The notes beneath the pieces were generated by a model. That model made no database searches and was not told where the DNA came from. It saw only the letters and a list, made by a program, of their open reading frames with translations. Both the position numbers and the translations under genes were made by a program. Positions 43,119 through 55,203 of a stretch of DNA of 64,000 nucleotides are shown one piece after another. Source of the DNA: Sphingomonas sp. Leaf32 (lineage in GTDB: Bacteria > Pseudomonadota > Alphaproteobacteria > Sphingomonadales > Sphingomonadaceae). The stretch's first letter is position 1. Each line of letters opens with the position of its first letter. The stretch lies in NCBI RefSeq assembly GCF_001421765.1, contig NZ_LMLA01000001.1, forward strand, positions 533,048 to 597,047. The letters are read 5' to 3'.

Positions 43119-44384
43119 TCAGCCTTCCGCCAAAATCGCGTCCGCCTCGGTGACCGCCGATCCGCCGACCCGTTCGCCGATGGTCGCGGTCACCGCGACG
43201 TTCATCGTGACGTTGCCAAGCGTCCGCACGATGTCGGGCAGGGTTTCGACCGCCACCAGCAGCGCCAGCGGCTCCACCGGCACGCCCATCGCCACCGCGA
43301 TCGGGGCGATCGACGATACGAAGCTGATCTGCCCCGGCAAACTCGCCGCGCCCATCGTGGTGATCGCACCGGCGGCGATACCCGCCGCGATCTGTCCGGC
43401 GCCCAACGGCACGCCGAACACATGCGCGACGTAGAGCGCGACGCCAAGGTTCATCGCCGGACCCGTCGCGCGGAACAGCGCCACCGCCATCGGCAGCACC
43501 ACACCCGAGGTCGCGACCGGCACGCCGACATCACCCGCGCCCTTCAGCATCGCGGGCAGCGAGGCGAGCGAGCTTTGCGTAGAGATCGCGACCGCCTGTG
43601 CCGGCGCCGTCGCCTTCAAAAAGCGGCCGATCGGCACCCGCCCGCCGAAGCGCGCCAGCGGATAGGCGAGCAGCCAGATGCCGAGGCCCACGCTCATCAA
43701 CACCAGCACATAATGGATCAGCGCCCCGAACGCCGCCGTGCCGGCCCTGGCACCCACGACATAGCCCAGTGCGAAGACGCCGACCGGTCCCAGCCACAAA
43801 ACCCAGTTGATGACGATCAGCATCGTGTCGGCAATCGCCTGAAACAACCGGACCAGCACGCCGCGATTATCCTGCGGCAATCGGGTGAGCGCGAAACCGA
43901 ACACCAACGTGAACAGGATCAGCGGCAGGAACTGGTCGTTGGCGGCGGCCGATACCGGGTTGGTCGGCACGATCGCGACGAGGAAGTCGGTGAAGGGCGG
44001 GACCTGCGCGGCAGGGGCAGCGGTGCCGAAGGTCGCGCGCAATGCCTCCGCCGCCGTATTGCCCAGCGGGAACAGGTCGAGCAGCGTCAGCGTGAACAAC
44101 GCGCCCAGCGCCGAGGACGTCCACAGGATGACGATGAACAACAGCAGCGATCGGGTGGCGATCCGCCCGGCGCGCGCCGCCTCCGCCGTCTGGGCGATGC
44201 CGGTGATGAGGAGGGACACGACCAGCGGGACGATGGTCATGCGCAAGGCGTTCAGCCACGCGGTGCCGATCGGTTCGGCGATGGCGATGCCCGACAGGGC
44301 GGTGTCCGGCGACTGTCCCGCCAGGAAAACGCCCAGCGCCAGCCCCGCACCCAGTCCCGCCAATATTCGTGTCGCCTGCGACAT
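43119..44384 (-). CDS. Dicarboxylate/amino-acid:cation symporter (DAACS family)
   Basis: This 421-residue membrane protein has eight or more helices plus re-entrant loops. Family motifs: serine-rich [35 protein letters not shown], and [20 protein letters not shown]. Close to GltP/DctA/SstT-type carriers for glutamate, aspartate or C4-dicarboxylates with Na+ or H+. Substrate not decidable from sequence. Divergent from glmM, 71 bp apart. Confidence 0.9.
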   Translation of the reverse strand: MSQATRILAGLGAGLALGVFLAGQSPDTALSGIAIAEPIGTAWLNALRMTIVPLVVSLLITGIAQTAEAARAGRIATRSLLLFIVILWTSSALGALFTLTLLDLFPLGNTAAEALRATFGTAAPAAQVPPFTDFLVAIVPTNPVSAAANDQFLPLILFTLVFGFALTRLPQDNRGVLVRLFQAIADTMLIVINWVLWLGPVGVFALGYVVGARAGTAAFGALIHYVLVLMSVGLGIWLLAYPLARFGGRVPIGRFLKATAPAQAVAISTQSSLASLPAMLKGAGDVGVPVATSGVVLPMAVALFRATGPAMNLGVALYVAHVFGVPLGAGQIAAGIAAGAITTMGAASLPGQISFVSSIAPIAVAMGVPVEPLALLVAVETLPDIVRTLGNVTMNVAVTATIGERVGGSAVTEADAILAEG

Positions 44385-44455
44385 GCTCGCCCTTTTGCAA
44401 AAGTGGCGGTAATACCCCGCCCAACCGAACGCTCAACCTGAAGGCGTATGTGACG

Positions 44456-45796
<1,341 letters not shown>

Positions 45797-45821
45797 TGCT
45801 GGCTCGAAAGGCGCAAGCCTG

Positions 45822-46469
45822 ATGCTTGAAATGAAACCGGCGTGCGAGCGGTGCGACGCGCCGCTGCCGGCGGCGGCGCATGGGGCGTTCATCTGTTCGC
45901 GTGAGGATACGTTCTGCGCGGATTGTGCGGACGAGCTGGACGAGGTTTGTCCGAACTGCCGGGGCGAGTTGGTGGATCGGCCGACCAGACGCATTGGCCG
46001 CATACGGAACCGTTGCGTTGCGCCGACACCCCCCTCCACCATGCTTCGCATGGTCCCCCTCCCCGTGCCGGGGAGGAGCTTGAACGTTCCGCTGGGACTG
46101 CTAACCCCACCCCATGACCACACCCCGTATCCTGATCGTCGCCGGTTCCGATTCCGGCGGGGGCGCCGGTATCCAGGCCGACATCAAGACCGCGACGATG
46201 CTGGGCGCGCACGCGATGACCGCGATCACGGCGGTCACGGCGCAGAACACGCTGGGCGTCGACGCGGTCCACCCGATCCCGACCGACATGGTCATGGCGC
46301 AGATCGACGCGGTGGTGCGCGACATCGGCGTCGATGCGATAAAGATCGGCATGATCGGATCGGCGCGTACGGCGCACGCGCTCGCCGACCGGTTGCGCGA
46401 CCTGCCGGGCGTGCCGGTGGTGTTCGATCCGGTGATGATCTCGACCAGCGGTGCGCGGCTGGCCGATGA
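45822..46469 (+). CDS. DUF1272 protein with 3' end replaced by a repeat (read-through frame)
   Basis: Residues 1-60 match DUF1272: MLEMKPACERCDAPLPAAAH, FICSREDTFCADCADEL, EVCPNCRGELVDRPTRR, a Cys-rich zinc-binding module complete with CxxC pairs. Right after RPTRRI the frame enters a half copy of repeat family A (RNRCVAPTPPSTMLRMVPLP) and then the thiD region, with no stop until 46469, 356 bp inside thiD. Normal family members end soon after the zinc module. The native stop seems to have been lost to the repeat; the product may be a 215-residue read-through protein or the gene may be decaying. Confidence 0.65.
   Translation: MLEMKPACERCDAPLPAAAHGAFICSREDTFCADCADELDEVCPNCRGELVDRPTRRIGRIRNRCVAPTPPSTMLRMVPLPVPGRSLNVPLGLLTPPHDHTPYPDRRRFRFRRGRRYPGRHQDRDDAGRARDDRDHGGHGAEHAGRRRGPPDPDRHGHGADRRGGARHRRRCDKDRHDRIGAYGARARRPVARPAGRAGGVRSGDDLDQRCAAGR
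45999..46077. repeat. Palindromic repeat family A, copy 6 (right half only)
   Basis: It has the right-hand half of the family: middle sequence CCGCATACGGAACCGTTGCG, then ACACCCCCCTCCACCATGC, TTCGCATGG and CCCCGTGCCGGGGAGGA. The left hairpins are missing. It overlaps the 3' part of the DUF1272 frame. Confidence 0.85.
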
Positions 46470-47268
46470 GGCGACGGTCGCGGCGTTCGAACGGCTGATG
46501 GCGGTCGCCACGGTGGCGACGCCGAACCTGCCCGAACTGGCGGCACTGGGCGGCGTGGGCGAGGTGTTGTCGCGCGGCTGTGCGGTGCTGGAAAAGGGCG
46601 GCCATGGCGAGGGCGAGGTGCTGGTCGACCGGCTACATCAGCGGGGAAGCGGCGCTGCGCCGCTGATTGAATGGTCCAGCCCCCGCATCGACGGCATGGC
46701 GACGCACGGCACCGGCTGTACCCTCTCGACGGCGATCGCGTGCGAGCTGGCGAAGGAATGGACGCTGGTCGAGGCGATCGGTCGCGCGCGCAGCTTCGTG
46801 CGGATCGCGATGCTGGACGCCGACGAACTGGGGCGCGGGGCGGGGCCGATGGCGCAGCAGGGGGTGCGGCTGGACCTCAACCAGTCGCGCTGGTCGCCGA
46901 TGCTGAACCAGGTGACGGTGCCGGCCAGCGACGTGCCGGCCAGCGAGCATTTCTACCGCCTGCTCGGCCTCAAGACGATCGTCCGCTCCAGCCGCCGCTA
47001 CGCCCGGTTCGAGAGCGAGGGCGGAGCGACCTTCTCGATCGAAATGACCGATGATCGCAAGGTGCCGGCGGTGTATTTCGAGGTCGGCGACCTGAACGTC
47101 GTGGTCCATTATCTGAAGGGACAGGGGCTGTCCTTCGCGCAGGAGCCGATCGATCGCCCCTGGGGCTGGCGCGAGGCACGGCTGTTCGATCCGGCGGGCA
47201 ACGAGGTGTGCCTGTACCAGGCGGGCGAGATGCGGCGCTTTCCGCCGTGGCGCATCGCCGATGCCTGA
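46114..47268 (+). CDS. thiD: ThiD hydroxymethylpyrimidine kinase fused to a VOC/glyoxalase-like domain
   Basis: This 384-residue protein. Residues 1 to about 255 are ThiD (ILIVAGSDSGGGAGIQADIK, VFDPVMISTSGARL, THGTGCTLSTAIACELA), which phosphorylates HMP and HMP-P for thiamine synthesis. Without a stop the frame continues into a VOC domain (about 265-384, MLNQVTVPASDVPASEHFYR ... FEVGDLNVVVHYLKGQGLSF ... REARLFDPAGNEVCLYQAGE). ThiD is normally about 265 residues, so this is a fusion; an internal ATG before LNQVTV could also give a separate VOC protein. rnhB starts 8 bp before its stop. Confidence 0.88.
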   Translation: MTTPRILIVAGSDSGGGAGIQADIKTATMLGAHAMTAITAVTAQNTLGVDAVHPIPTDMVMAQIDAVVRDIGVDAIKIGMIGSARTAHALADRLRDLPGVPVVFDPVMISTSGARLADEATVAAFERLMAVATVATPNLPELAALGGVGEVLSRGCAVLEKGGHGEGEVLVDRLHQRGSGAAPLIEWSSPRIDGMATHGTGCTLSTAIACELAKEWTLVEAIGRARSFVRIAMLDADELGRGAGPMAQQGVRLDLNQSRWSPMLNQVTVPASDVPASEHFYRLLGLKTIVRSSRRYARFESEGGATFSIEMTDDRKVPAVYFEVGDLNVVVHYLKGQGLSFAQEPIDRPWGWREARLFDPAGNEVCLYQAGEMRRFPPWRIADA

Positions 47269-47857
47269 TTTCTTCCACGAGGCCTGCCATGTGGGACCAG
47301 TGGCGGGGGTGGACGAAGCCGGGCGCGGACCGCTGGCCGGGCCGGTGGTCGCCGCCGCCGTCATCCTCGACCGCGATTGCGTGCCGGACGGGTTGAACGA
47401 TTCCAAGCAGTTGAGCGCGAAACGTCGCGCGGTGCTGCACGCCCGGCTGCTGGAATGCGCAACGGTCGGGGTAGGGATCGCCAGCGTCGAGGAGATCGAC
47501 CGGTTGAACATCCTGTGGGCAACGATGCTGGCGATGGAACGCGCGGTCGATGCGCTGGGGATCGCGTGCGGCATGGTGCTGGTCGACGGCAATCGCTGTC
47601 CGAACTGGGGCCATCCGAGTGTCGCGGTGGTCGGCGGCGACGCGATCAGCCTGTCGATCGCCGCCGCCTCGATCGTCGCGAAACAGACCCGCGATGCGAT
47701 GATGGTCGAGGCGGACGTGCTGCACCCCGGCTATGGCTGGGCGTCGAACAAGGGCTATGGCGCAAAGGTGCATCTGAAGGCGCTGCGGACGCTCGGCCCC
47801 ACGCCGCTGCACCGGCGGAGCTTCGCACCGGTCGCGCAGGTGTGCCTGTCGCTCTGA
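47261..47857 (+). CDS. rnhB: Ribonuclease HII
   Basis: This 198-residue RNase HII removes RNA from RNA-DNA hybrids and single ribonucleotides. Motifs: VDEAGRGPLAGPVVAAAVIL with the first acidic pair (DE), NDSKQLSAKRR, MVLVDGNRCPN and AAASIVAKQTRDAMM. In alphaproteobacteria rnhB commonly precedes ccrM, as here. It overlaps the thiD-VOC gene by 8 bp. Confidence 0.95.
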   Translation: MPDFFHEACHVGPVAGVDEAGRGPLAGPVVAAAVILDRDCVPDGLNDSKQLSAKRRAVLHARLLECATVGVGIASVEEIDRLNILWATMLAMERAVDALGIACGMVLVDGNRCPNWGHPSVAVVGGDAISLSIAAASIVAKQTRDAMMVEADVLHPGYGWASNKGYGAKVHLKALRTLGPTPLHRRSFAPVAQVCLSL

Positions 47858-47917
47858 TTTGCGCGTATTTGCGACGAACCGAGTGATACCAGATATGGAG
47901 CCTGTGCCGGCTGTGCA

Positions 47918-49172
<1,255 letters not shown>

Positions 49173-49173
<1 letters not shown>

Positions 49174-50249
49174 TGTATCTGCGCCCGGTCCGCTTCGTCG
49201 ATACGCCGGTCGGGCTGCCCGACGGGTGCGTCGCACGGCTGGCCGGGGGAATGCTGTGGTTCGCGGCCTATGAGGTGCGCGACCGGGCGGGGTTGCGGAT
49301 CACGGTGCCGGTCGAGCGGTTCGAGGCGTGGACCGCGACCCTTCCGGTGGAAAAGGCCGAACGGGCACGGCTGCTGCATCGGCGGATCACCAGCGCGCGT
49401 CCGCCGCTGGCGTTGGGGGAGCGGGTGTTGCGGTTCGACCAGCCGCAGGTGATGGGGATACTCAACGTCACGCCCGACAGTTTCTCGGATGGCGGGGCGC
49501 ATGTCGGCGATCCGGCGGGTGCGGCGGCGGCGGGGGTCGCGATGGCGGCTGCCGGCGCGGCGCTGATCGATCTGGGCGGGGAATCCACCAGGCCCGGTGC
49601 CGCGACCGTGTGGGAAGGCGATGAGATCGCCCGCGTCGTGCCGGTCGCCGAGCGGCTGGCGGCGGCGGGGGTCGCGGTGTCGGTCGATACGCGCAAGGCG
49701 GCGGTGATGGAGGCCGCGCTGGCGGCGGGGGCGCATATCGTCAACGATGTCGCCGCGCTGGCCTATGACCCGCGGGCGCCGGGCGTCGTCGCGGCGAGCG
49801 GCTGTCCGGTGGTGCTGATGCACTCGCCCGCGCCTGCGCAGGGGCCGCATGGCGGCGCGGGCTATGGCGACCCGCTGCTCGACGTGTTCGACTGGCTGGA
49901 GGCGCGGGTCGAGGCGGTGGTCGCGGGCGGTGTCGACCGGGCGAAGATCATCGTCGATCCGGGCATCGGTTTCGGCAAGGCGCTGTCGGACAATCTGGCG
50001 CTGGTGAACGGGCTGGCGCTATTTCATGGGCTGGGCTGCCCGGTGCTGCTGGGGGCCAGTCGCAAGCGGATCATCGGCGCGCTGTCGAACGAGGCACCGG
50101 CCGACCAGCGGCTGGGCGGGTCGGTCGCGCTGGCGATGGCCGGGATCGAGCGCGGCGCGCAGATCATGCGGGTGCATGACGTGGCGGACACGGTGCAGGC
50201 GATCCGGGTGTGGCGGGGCCTGCGCGATGCGGCGCTGGTGGCGCGGTAA
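49173..50249 (+). CDS. folP: Dihydropteroate synthase
   Basis: This 358-residue enzyme joins pABA to dihydropterin pyrophosphate. DHPS motifs: VMGILNVTPDSFSDGG, LIDLGGESTRPGA, IVNDVAAL, DPGIGFGK and LLGASRKRIIG. The N-terminal 85 residues (MYLRPVRFVDTPVGLPDGC ...) are an extension beyond the usual DHPS core, seen in sphingomonad forms. Its ATG shares one base with the ccrM stop (TGATG), so folate and methylation genes are coupled. Confidence 0.94.
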
Positions 50250-50261
50250 GCTCGGCAATCT

Positions 50262-50430
50262 TCGTCATTCCCGCGCAGGCATGAGTCTGTAAACACTGAC
50301 GTATCGATCCTGCCGTAAGGCTGGCGGCGGAAGCTAAGCTATCACGTATCCCCGCGCAGGTGGGGATACAGAGCCAGAGGCGCTGACGTTTGCGCCTGAC
50401 GCCCTGGACCCCGCCGGCGCGGGGGTACGC
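50262..50430. repeat. Degenerate family F end plus two hairpins
   Basis: The 253-bp gap after folP has a broken family F arm (CGTCATTCCCGCGCAGGCAT), then hairpins GTATCCCC/GGGGATAC (50346-50369) and a CCCCGC/GCGGGG stem around 50410-50427. No gene is visible. This looks like repeat debris and may end folP transcription. Confidence 0.55.
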
Positions 50431-50502
50431 TCATTTCTTGTTCTGGTGAGTACCGCCAAGCGCAGTGGATCAACCCGCCTCCCGTCCGCTATAGCGCGCC
50501 AC

Positions 50503-52842
50503 ATGGTTCGCGTATTCCTGTTGCTCGCCGCGCTGTCGGCGCTGTTCGCCGATACGGCCCATGCCCAGCAGAACGGGTTCGACCTCGACGGGCCGGAGGT
50601 CGCGGTCAGCGTCCGGCGGGGCGCGGTCGAGTTGCCGGTGGCGGCGGTGCCGGCGCTGCGCGGTGGGGACAGGATCACCGCCCGCGCGCTGCTGCCGAAG
50701 GATCAGTCGGCACGCTACCTGCTGGTCGTCGCCTTTCTGCGCGGGGCGACCAATCCGCCGCCCAAGGACTGGTTTTTTTCGGTCGAGACGTGGAAGCCGA
50801 AGAAGGACGTGCTGACCGTCACCGTGCCGGACGGGGCCGAACAGGCGATCCTGTTCCTGGCGCCGGAGGCCGGGGGCGGCTTTTCGGCGGTGCGCGGCGC
50901 GGTGCGCGGACGGCCGGGCGTGTTCGTGCGGGCGGCGCAGGATTTGTACCAGGCATCGCTCGACCGGCAGCGGCTGGATGCGTTCGTCGGGGCGATCGGG
51001 CGGATCGGCGATGCCGCCCCCGAACGGCTGGCCACCGCCGCACCGGTGCTGGCCGAGGCGCTGCGGATCAAGCTGAACGCCGACTGCCTGCTCAAGCAGC
51101 GCGCATTGCAGGCCGCGTGCCTGACCCAGCAGCGCGACGCGCTGGTGTTGCAGGCGCAGCGCGGGGCGACGTTGACCGAGACGCTGACCGGTGCCCCGGT
51201 CGACATCGCGTATCGCGTGGCGGCGACGCGCGAGGGCGGGGCGGGCTATTACAGTCCCTATATCGGGCTGGCGCGCGATCTGGCGCGGCTGTTCGGCGCG
51301 TTCCGCAGCGCGCAATATCAGTATCTGCCGGCGTTGGCGCTGGGGCAGGGCGATGCGATCCACCTGCAACTGAACAGCGCGCCGTCGTTCCAGAATCCGC
51401 GATCGGTGCTGGTCGCGCCGCTGCCGCCGATCGGCGACGCGCCGCCGCCGCTATGGCGGTCGGGCGCGCAGGGGGCGCTGTGCCTTGCCAGGCCGGACCT
51501 CGTGCTGCCGCTCGACGATGCGGCGCTGCTGTTCGCGACCGATTACGCGCGCGACCTGACGTTGAAGGTGACGGCGGCGGACGGCACGGTGTCGCTGCTG
51601 AAGCTGACGCCCGATGCCGAGCGCGGCGGGCTGGTATTGACGGGCGGTGCGGCCGTTGCCGGGCCGATCGGCGATGCGGTGGTGCAGGGAAGCTGGGGGT
51701 TCGACCGCTTCAGCGGCCCGCGCGTGCCGGCGCAGATCGACGGGCCGGGGGCATGGACGCCACAGCCCGATGCGAACGTCATCGTCGGGCGCGATCATCC
51801 GCTGGTGCTGCGCGGCGGGGCCGCAGCCTGTGTGTCGGGCCTGACGCTGCGCGATGCGGGCGGGCTGAGCCGGTCGCTCGGCTGGAAGGCCGCGGGGGCC
51901 GATACGATCGAGGCGACGTTGCCGCTGGGCAAGACCCGGCCGGGGCCGCTGACGCTGACCGTCGTGCGCCACGGCGCGGTCGCGCCCGACCAGATCGCGC
52001 TGACCGGCCGCGCGGAGCCGAGCCGGCTCGACCGGTTCACCGTCCATCGCGGGGACAAGGCGGGGGTGCTGGAGGGCGCGCGGCTGGATCAGGTGGCGGG
52101 GCTGACGATTGGCGGTACACGCTTTGCGGCGGGCGCGCTGACGCGGGTGGGTGAGGGCGACCGGTTGGTGCTGACCGCCGAAGCGCCGCTGGGCGACGTG
52201 GCCGACACGGCGGCCAGCGTGCAACTGCGCGACGGACGCAGCGCCAGCGTGGCCGTGACGGTCGCGCCGGCGCGGGCGGCGCTGCAATTGCTCGACCGGC
52301 GGGTGGCGTTCGATCCGCCGGCCGGGGCGCGATCGATCGATCTGCCGGCGGGGTTGGTCCCGACCACCGCCACGCTGACCTTTTCGGCGCGGATCGCGGG
52401 CGGGCTGACCGGGCAGGACGACGGGATAGAGATTGCGGGCGGCGATGCGAGCAAGCGGCTGACGATCGCGTCCGGCGCGGTGCAGCGGGTCGGCGACGAT
52501 GTGGTGGTGACGACCATCGCGCCGCAAGCGGCCTTCGGTCCGGCGGTGTCGGGCGCGCTGCGCGTCCGGGCATGGCGCGGCGGCGCGGCGGGGGACTGGC
52601 AACCGCTGGCGACGTTGGTGCGGCTGCCGGTGCTCACCGGGATCGAGTGCCGCGAGGCGTGCACCGTCACCGGCCGCGACCTGTTCCTGATCGCGGCGAT
52701 CGGGACGTCGCCGGACATGGCGGGTGCGGTGACGCTGCCCGGCGGGTTCGTCGGAACGTCGGTATCGATCCCGCGCGGGGGCGACGGGGCGCTGTACCTG
52801 AAGCTCCACGACGCCGGCGACGCGGTGCTGCGCGTGAAGTGA
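50503..52842 (+). CDS. Large exported hypothetical protein
   Basis: This 779-residue protein has a signal peptide (MVRVFLLLAALSALFADTAH, AQ). The rest is alternately beta-rich and charged, with pieces such as LNADCLLKQRALQAACLTQQ (conserved Cys pair) and a C-terminal third of repeated beta-like segments (VLRGGAAACVSGLTLRDAGG, VAGLTIGGTRFAAGALTRVG, VLTGIECREACTVTGRDLFL). No enzyme motif is recognised. It could be a surface or periplasmic scaffold; it is not obviously part of the mannosidase locus that follows on the other strand. Confidence 0.7.
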   Translation: MVRVFLLLAALSALFADTAHAQQNGFDLDGPEVAVSVRRGAVELPVAAVPALRGGDRITARALLPKDQSARYLLVVAFLRGATNPPPKDWFFSVETWKPKKDVLTVTVPDGAEQAILFLAPEAGGGFSAVRGAVRGRPGVFVRAAQDLYQASLDRQRLDAFVGAIGRIGDAAPERLATAAPVLAEALRIKLNADCLLKQRALQAACLTQQRDALVLQAQRGATLTETLTGAPVDIAYRVAATREGGAGYYSPYIGLARDLARLFGAFRSAQYQYLPALALGQGDAIHLQLNSAPSFQNPRSVLVAPLPPIGDAPPPLWRSGAQGALCLARPDLVLPLDDAALLFATDYARDLTLKVTAADGTVSLLKLTPDAERGGLVLTGGAAVAGPIGDAVVQGSWGFDRFSGPRVPAQIDGPGAWTPQPDANVIVGRDHPLVLRGGAAACVSGLTLRDAGGLSRSLGWKAAGADTIEATLPLGKTRPGPLTLTVVRHGAVAPDQIALTGRAEPSRLDRFTVHRGDKAGVLEGARLDQVAGLTIGGTRFAAGALTRVGEGDRLVLTAEAPLGDVADTAASVQLRDGRSASVAVTVAPARAALQLLDRRVAFDPPAGARSIDLPAGLVPTTATLTFSARIAGGLTGQDDGIEIAGGDASKRLTIASGAVQRVGDDVVVTTIAPQAAFGPAVSGALRVRAWRGGAAGDWQPLATLVRLPVLTGIECREACTVTGRDLFLIAAIGTSPDMAGAVTLPGGFVGTSVSIPRGGDGALYLKLHDAGDAVLRVK

Positions 52843-52852
52843 TGCCTGCGGA

Positions 52853-55186
52853 TCAGCGGGTCACGCGCTGGCTCATCGAATAGGGCGCCGCCTCGGGGCC
52901 GGTGGCCCATGCCTTGTTCGGGGTCGGCCCCATGACGAAGCGCAGCGTGCCGCCGGCCATGATCTCGTCCTGCGAGATCCAGGTGCGATCGAGCTTCCGG
53001 CCGTTCAGCGTCGCCGACTGGATATAGACGTTGGCTGCGCTGTTGCCCGGTGCCTCGACCACGAAGCGCTTGCTGTTCTCCAGCGCCAGTTCGGAGCGGC
53101 GGAACAGCGGCGAGCCGATGACATACTGGTTCGCGCCGGGGGTGACAGGATAGAAACCCAGCGCGCTGAAGACATACCATGCCGAGGTCTGGCCGTTATC
53201 CTCGTCACCCGGATAGCCGTCGGGCTGCGCGGCATAGAGGCGGCGCATGACGTCGCGCACCCGGAACTGCGCCTTCCACGGCGCGCCGGCATAGTCGTAG
53301 AGATAGATCATGTGCTGGATCGGCTGATTGCCATGGGCGTAATTGCCCATCCCGACGATCTGCATCTCGCGGATTTCGTGGATGACCGAACCATAGTAGC
53401 TGGCGTCGAACCTGGGCGGGCTGTCGAACACCTGGTCGATCTTCGCGACGAAGGCGCGGTCGCCGCCCATCAGGTCGATCAGGCCGCGCACGTCCTGAAA
53501 CACCGACCAGCTATAGTGCATCGCATTGCCTTCGGTGAAGGCGTCGCCCCATTTCAGCGGGTTGAACGGCGTCTGGAACGTCCCGTCCTGATTGCGGCCG
53601 CGCATCCAGCCGACTGTGGGATCGAACAGCTTGCGATAGTTCTGCGCGCGGGCACGGAACATCGCCGCGTCGTCCTTCTTGCCCAGCGCTTCGGCGAGGC
53701 GGGCGATGGTGAAGTCGGCATAGGCATATTCGAGGCTGCGGGCGGCATTTTCCTTGATGCCCACGTCATAGGGAACGTAGCCGAGGCGGTTGTAATATTC
53801 GACGCCCTCGCGCCCGACCGCGCTGATCGTCTTGCCATCGTCCGATTTCGGGCGACCGACGCTGGTCGTCGCGTTCTTCTTGATCGCGGCGTACAGCGTT
53901 TCGATGTCGTAGCCGCGAATGCCCTTCAGATAGGCATCGGCGATGTTCACCGCCGAGTTCGACCCGATCATCACGTCGCGGTGGCCGGGGCTGGCCCATT
54001 CGGGCAGCCAGCCGGATTCGCGATAGGTGTTGGCAAGGCCGCCCATGATCTCGCCATCGAGCTTGCGCTCCATGATCGTGAACAGGGGAAACACGGCGCG
54101 GAACGTGTCCCAGAAGCCGTTGTCGGTGAACATCGGCCCGGGCAGCACCTGCCCGTTATACGGGCTGTAGTGCACCATTTTCCCGGCGCGGTCATATTCG
54201 TGGAAACGGCGGGGAAAGAGCTGCGTGCGGTAGAGCGCCGAATAGAAGGTGCGGACATTGTCGAGGTCGGGATCGTCGACCTTGTAGCGGTTCATCAGCG
54301 CGGACCAGGCGGCGCGTGCCTTCGCCTTCGTCGTGTCGAAACTGTCGCGACCCAGTTCGCGGTCTAGGTTCAACTGGGCCTGTTCGGCGCTGATGAAGGA
54401 GGAGGCGACGCGGACGTTCACCTGTTCGCCCTTGCGCGTCCTGAACCCGACCAGCGCGCCGACGCGCTTGCCCTCGGCCGTCGTGACCCCCGACTGGCGC
54501 TTGAAGCCATCGCCGATGGTGTCGGCGACGGTGAAATCGTGGTCGAACTCCAGCACGAAGTAATTCTTGAAATTGGCCGGCACGCCGCCGCTGTTGTTGC
54601 TGGCATGGCCGATGATGCGCCGCTGCTTCGGCAGGATGGTGACCGCCGACCCCTTGTCGAACGCATCGAGCAGGACCCAGCTCTGGTCGCTGTCGGGGAA
54701 GGTGAAGCGGAACTGCGCGGCGCGCTCGGTCGGGGCGATTTCGACCGTGGTGTCGTAATCGGCGAGGTAGGCGCTGTAATGATAGGGGCGGGCGGTTTCG
54801 GCCTTGTGCGAGTACCATGACGCGCGGTCGGCTTCGGCCAGCTTCGGCGCGCCGGTCATCGCCATCAGCGAGAAGGCGCCATAGTCGTTCATCCACGGAC
54901 TGGGCTGGTGGGTCTGCTTGAACCCCCACAGCTTCGTATCGCGGTAACGATAGGCCCATCCGTCGCCGGCCTTGTTGGTGGTCGGCGTCCAGAAGTTCAT
55001 GCCCCAGGGCAGCGCGATCGCCGGATAGGTGTTGCCGTAGGACAGTTCGTAGGTCGAATCGGTGCCCATCAGCGGGTTGACCAGATCGACCGGGTCGGCG
55101 CGCTTTTCCTGCGCGATGCCGGGGGTGAGCGGCGTGAGGATCAGCGCCAGCGCGGTGGCGGTTGCGGTCAGGCGGGGCAGGGCCAT
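52853..55186 (-). CDS. GH92 family alpha-mannosidase, exported
   Basis: This 777-residue protein has a signal peptide (MALPRLTATATALALILTPL, cleavage near GIAQ) and begins NPLMGTDSTYELSYGNTYPA, the GH92 N-terminal beta-sandwich. The catalytic (alpha/alpha)6 part includes EWASPGHRDVMIGSNSAVNI and DEDNGQTSAWYVFSALGFYP, with the D/E residues of the calcium-assisted inverting mechanism. GH92 enzymes remove alpha-1,2/1,3/1,4/1,6 mannose from N-glycans or yeast mannan. It is the last gene of the ROK-GH92 operon (18-bp gap), with a LacI-type operator before the ROK gene. Confidence 0.93.
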   Translation of the reverse strand: MALPRLTATATALALILTPLTPGIAQEKRADPVDLVNPLMGTDSTYELSYGNTYPAIALPWGMNFWTPTTNKAGDGWAYRYRDTKLWGFKQTHQPSPWMNDYGAFSLMAMTGAPKLAEADRASWYSHKAETARPYHYSAYLADYDTTVEIAPTERAAQFRFTFPDSDQSWVLLDAFDKGSAVTILPKQRRIIGHASNNSGGVPANFKNYFVLEFDHDFTVADTIGDGFKRQSGVTTAEGKRVGALVGFRTRKGEQVNVRVASSFISAEQAQLNLDRELGRDSFDTTKAKARAAWSALMNRYKVDDPDLDNVRTFYSALYRTQLFPRRFHEYDRAGKMVHYSPYNGQVLPGPMFTDNGFWDTFRAVFPLFTIMERKLDGEIMGGLANTYRESGWLPEWASPGHRDVMIGSNSAVNIADAYLKGIRGYDIETLYAAIKKNATTSVGRPKSDDGKTISAVGREGVEYYNRLGYVPYDVGIKENAARSLEYAYADFTIARLAEALGKKDDAAMFRARAQNYRKLFDPTVGWMRGRNQDGTFQTPFNPLKWGDAFTEGNAMHYSWSVFQDVRGLIDLMGGDRAFVAKIDQVFDSPPRFDASYYGSVIHEIREMQIVGMGNYAHGNQPIQHMIYLYDYAGAPWKAQFRVRDVMRRLYAAQPDGYPGDEDNGQTSAWYVFSALGFYPVTPGANQYVIGSPLFRRSELALENSKRFVVEAPGNSAANVYIQSATLNGRKLDRTWISQDEIMAGGTLRFVMGPTPNKAWATGPEAAPYSMSQRVTR

Positions 55187-55203
55187 GGCGACGGTCCTCT
55201 TTC

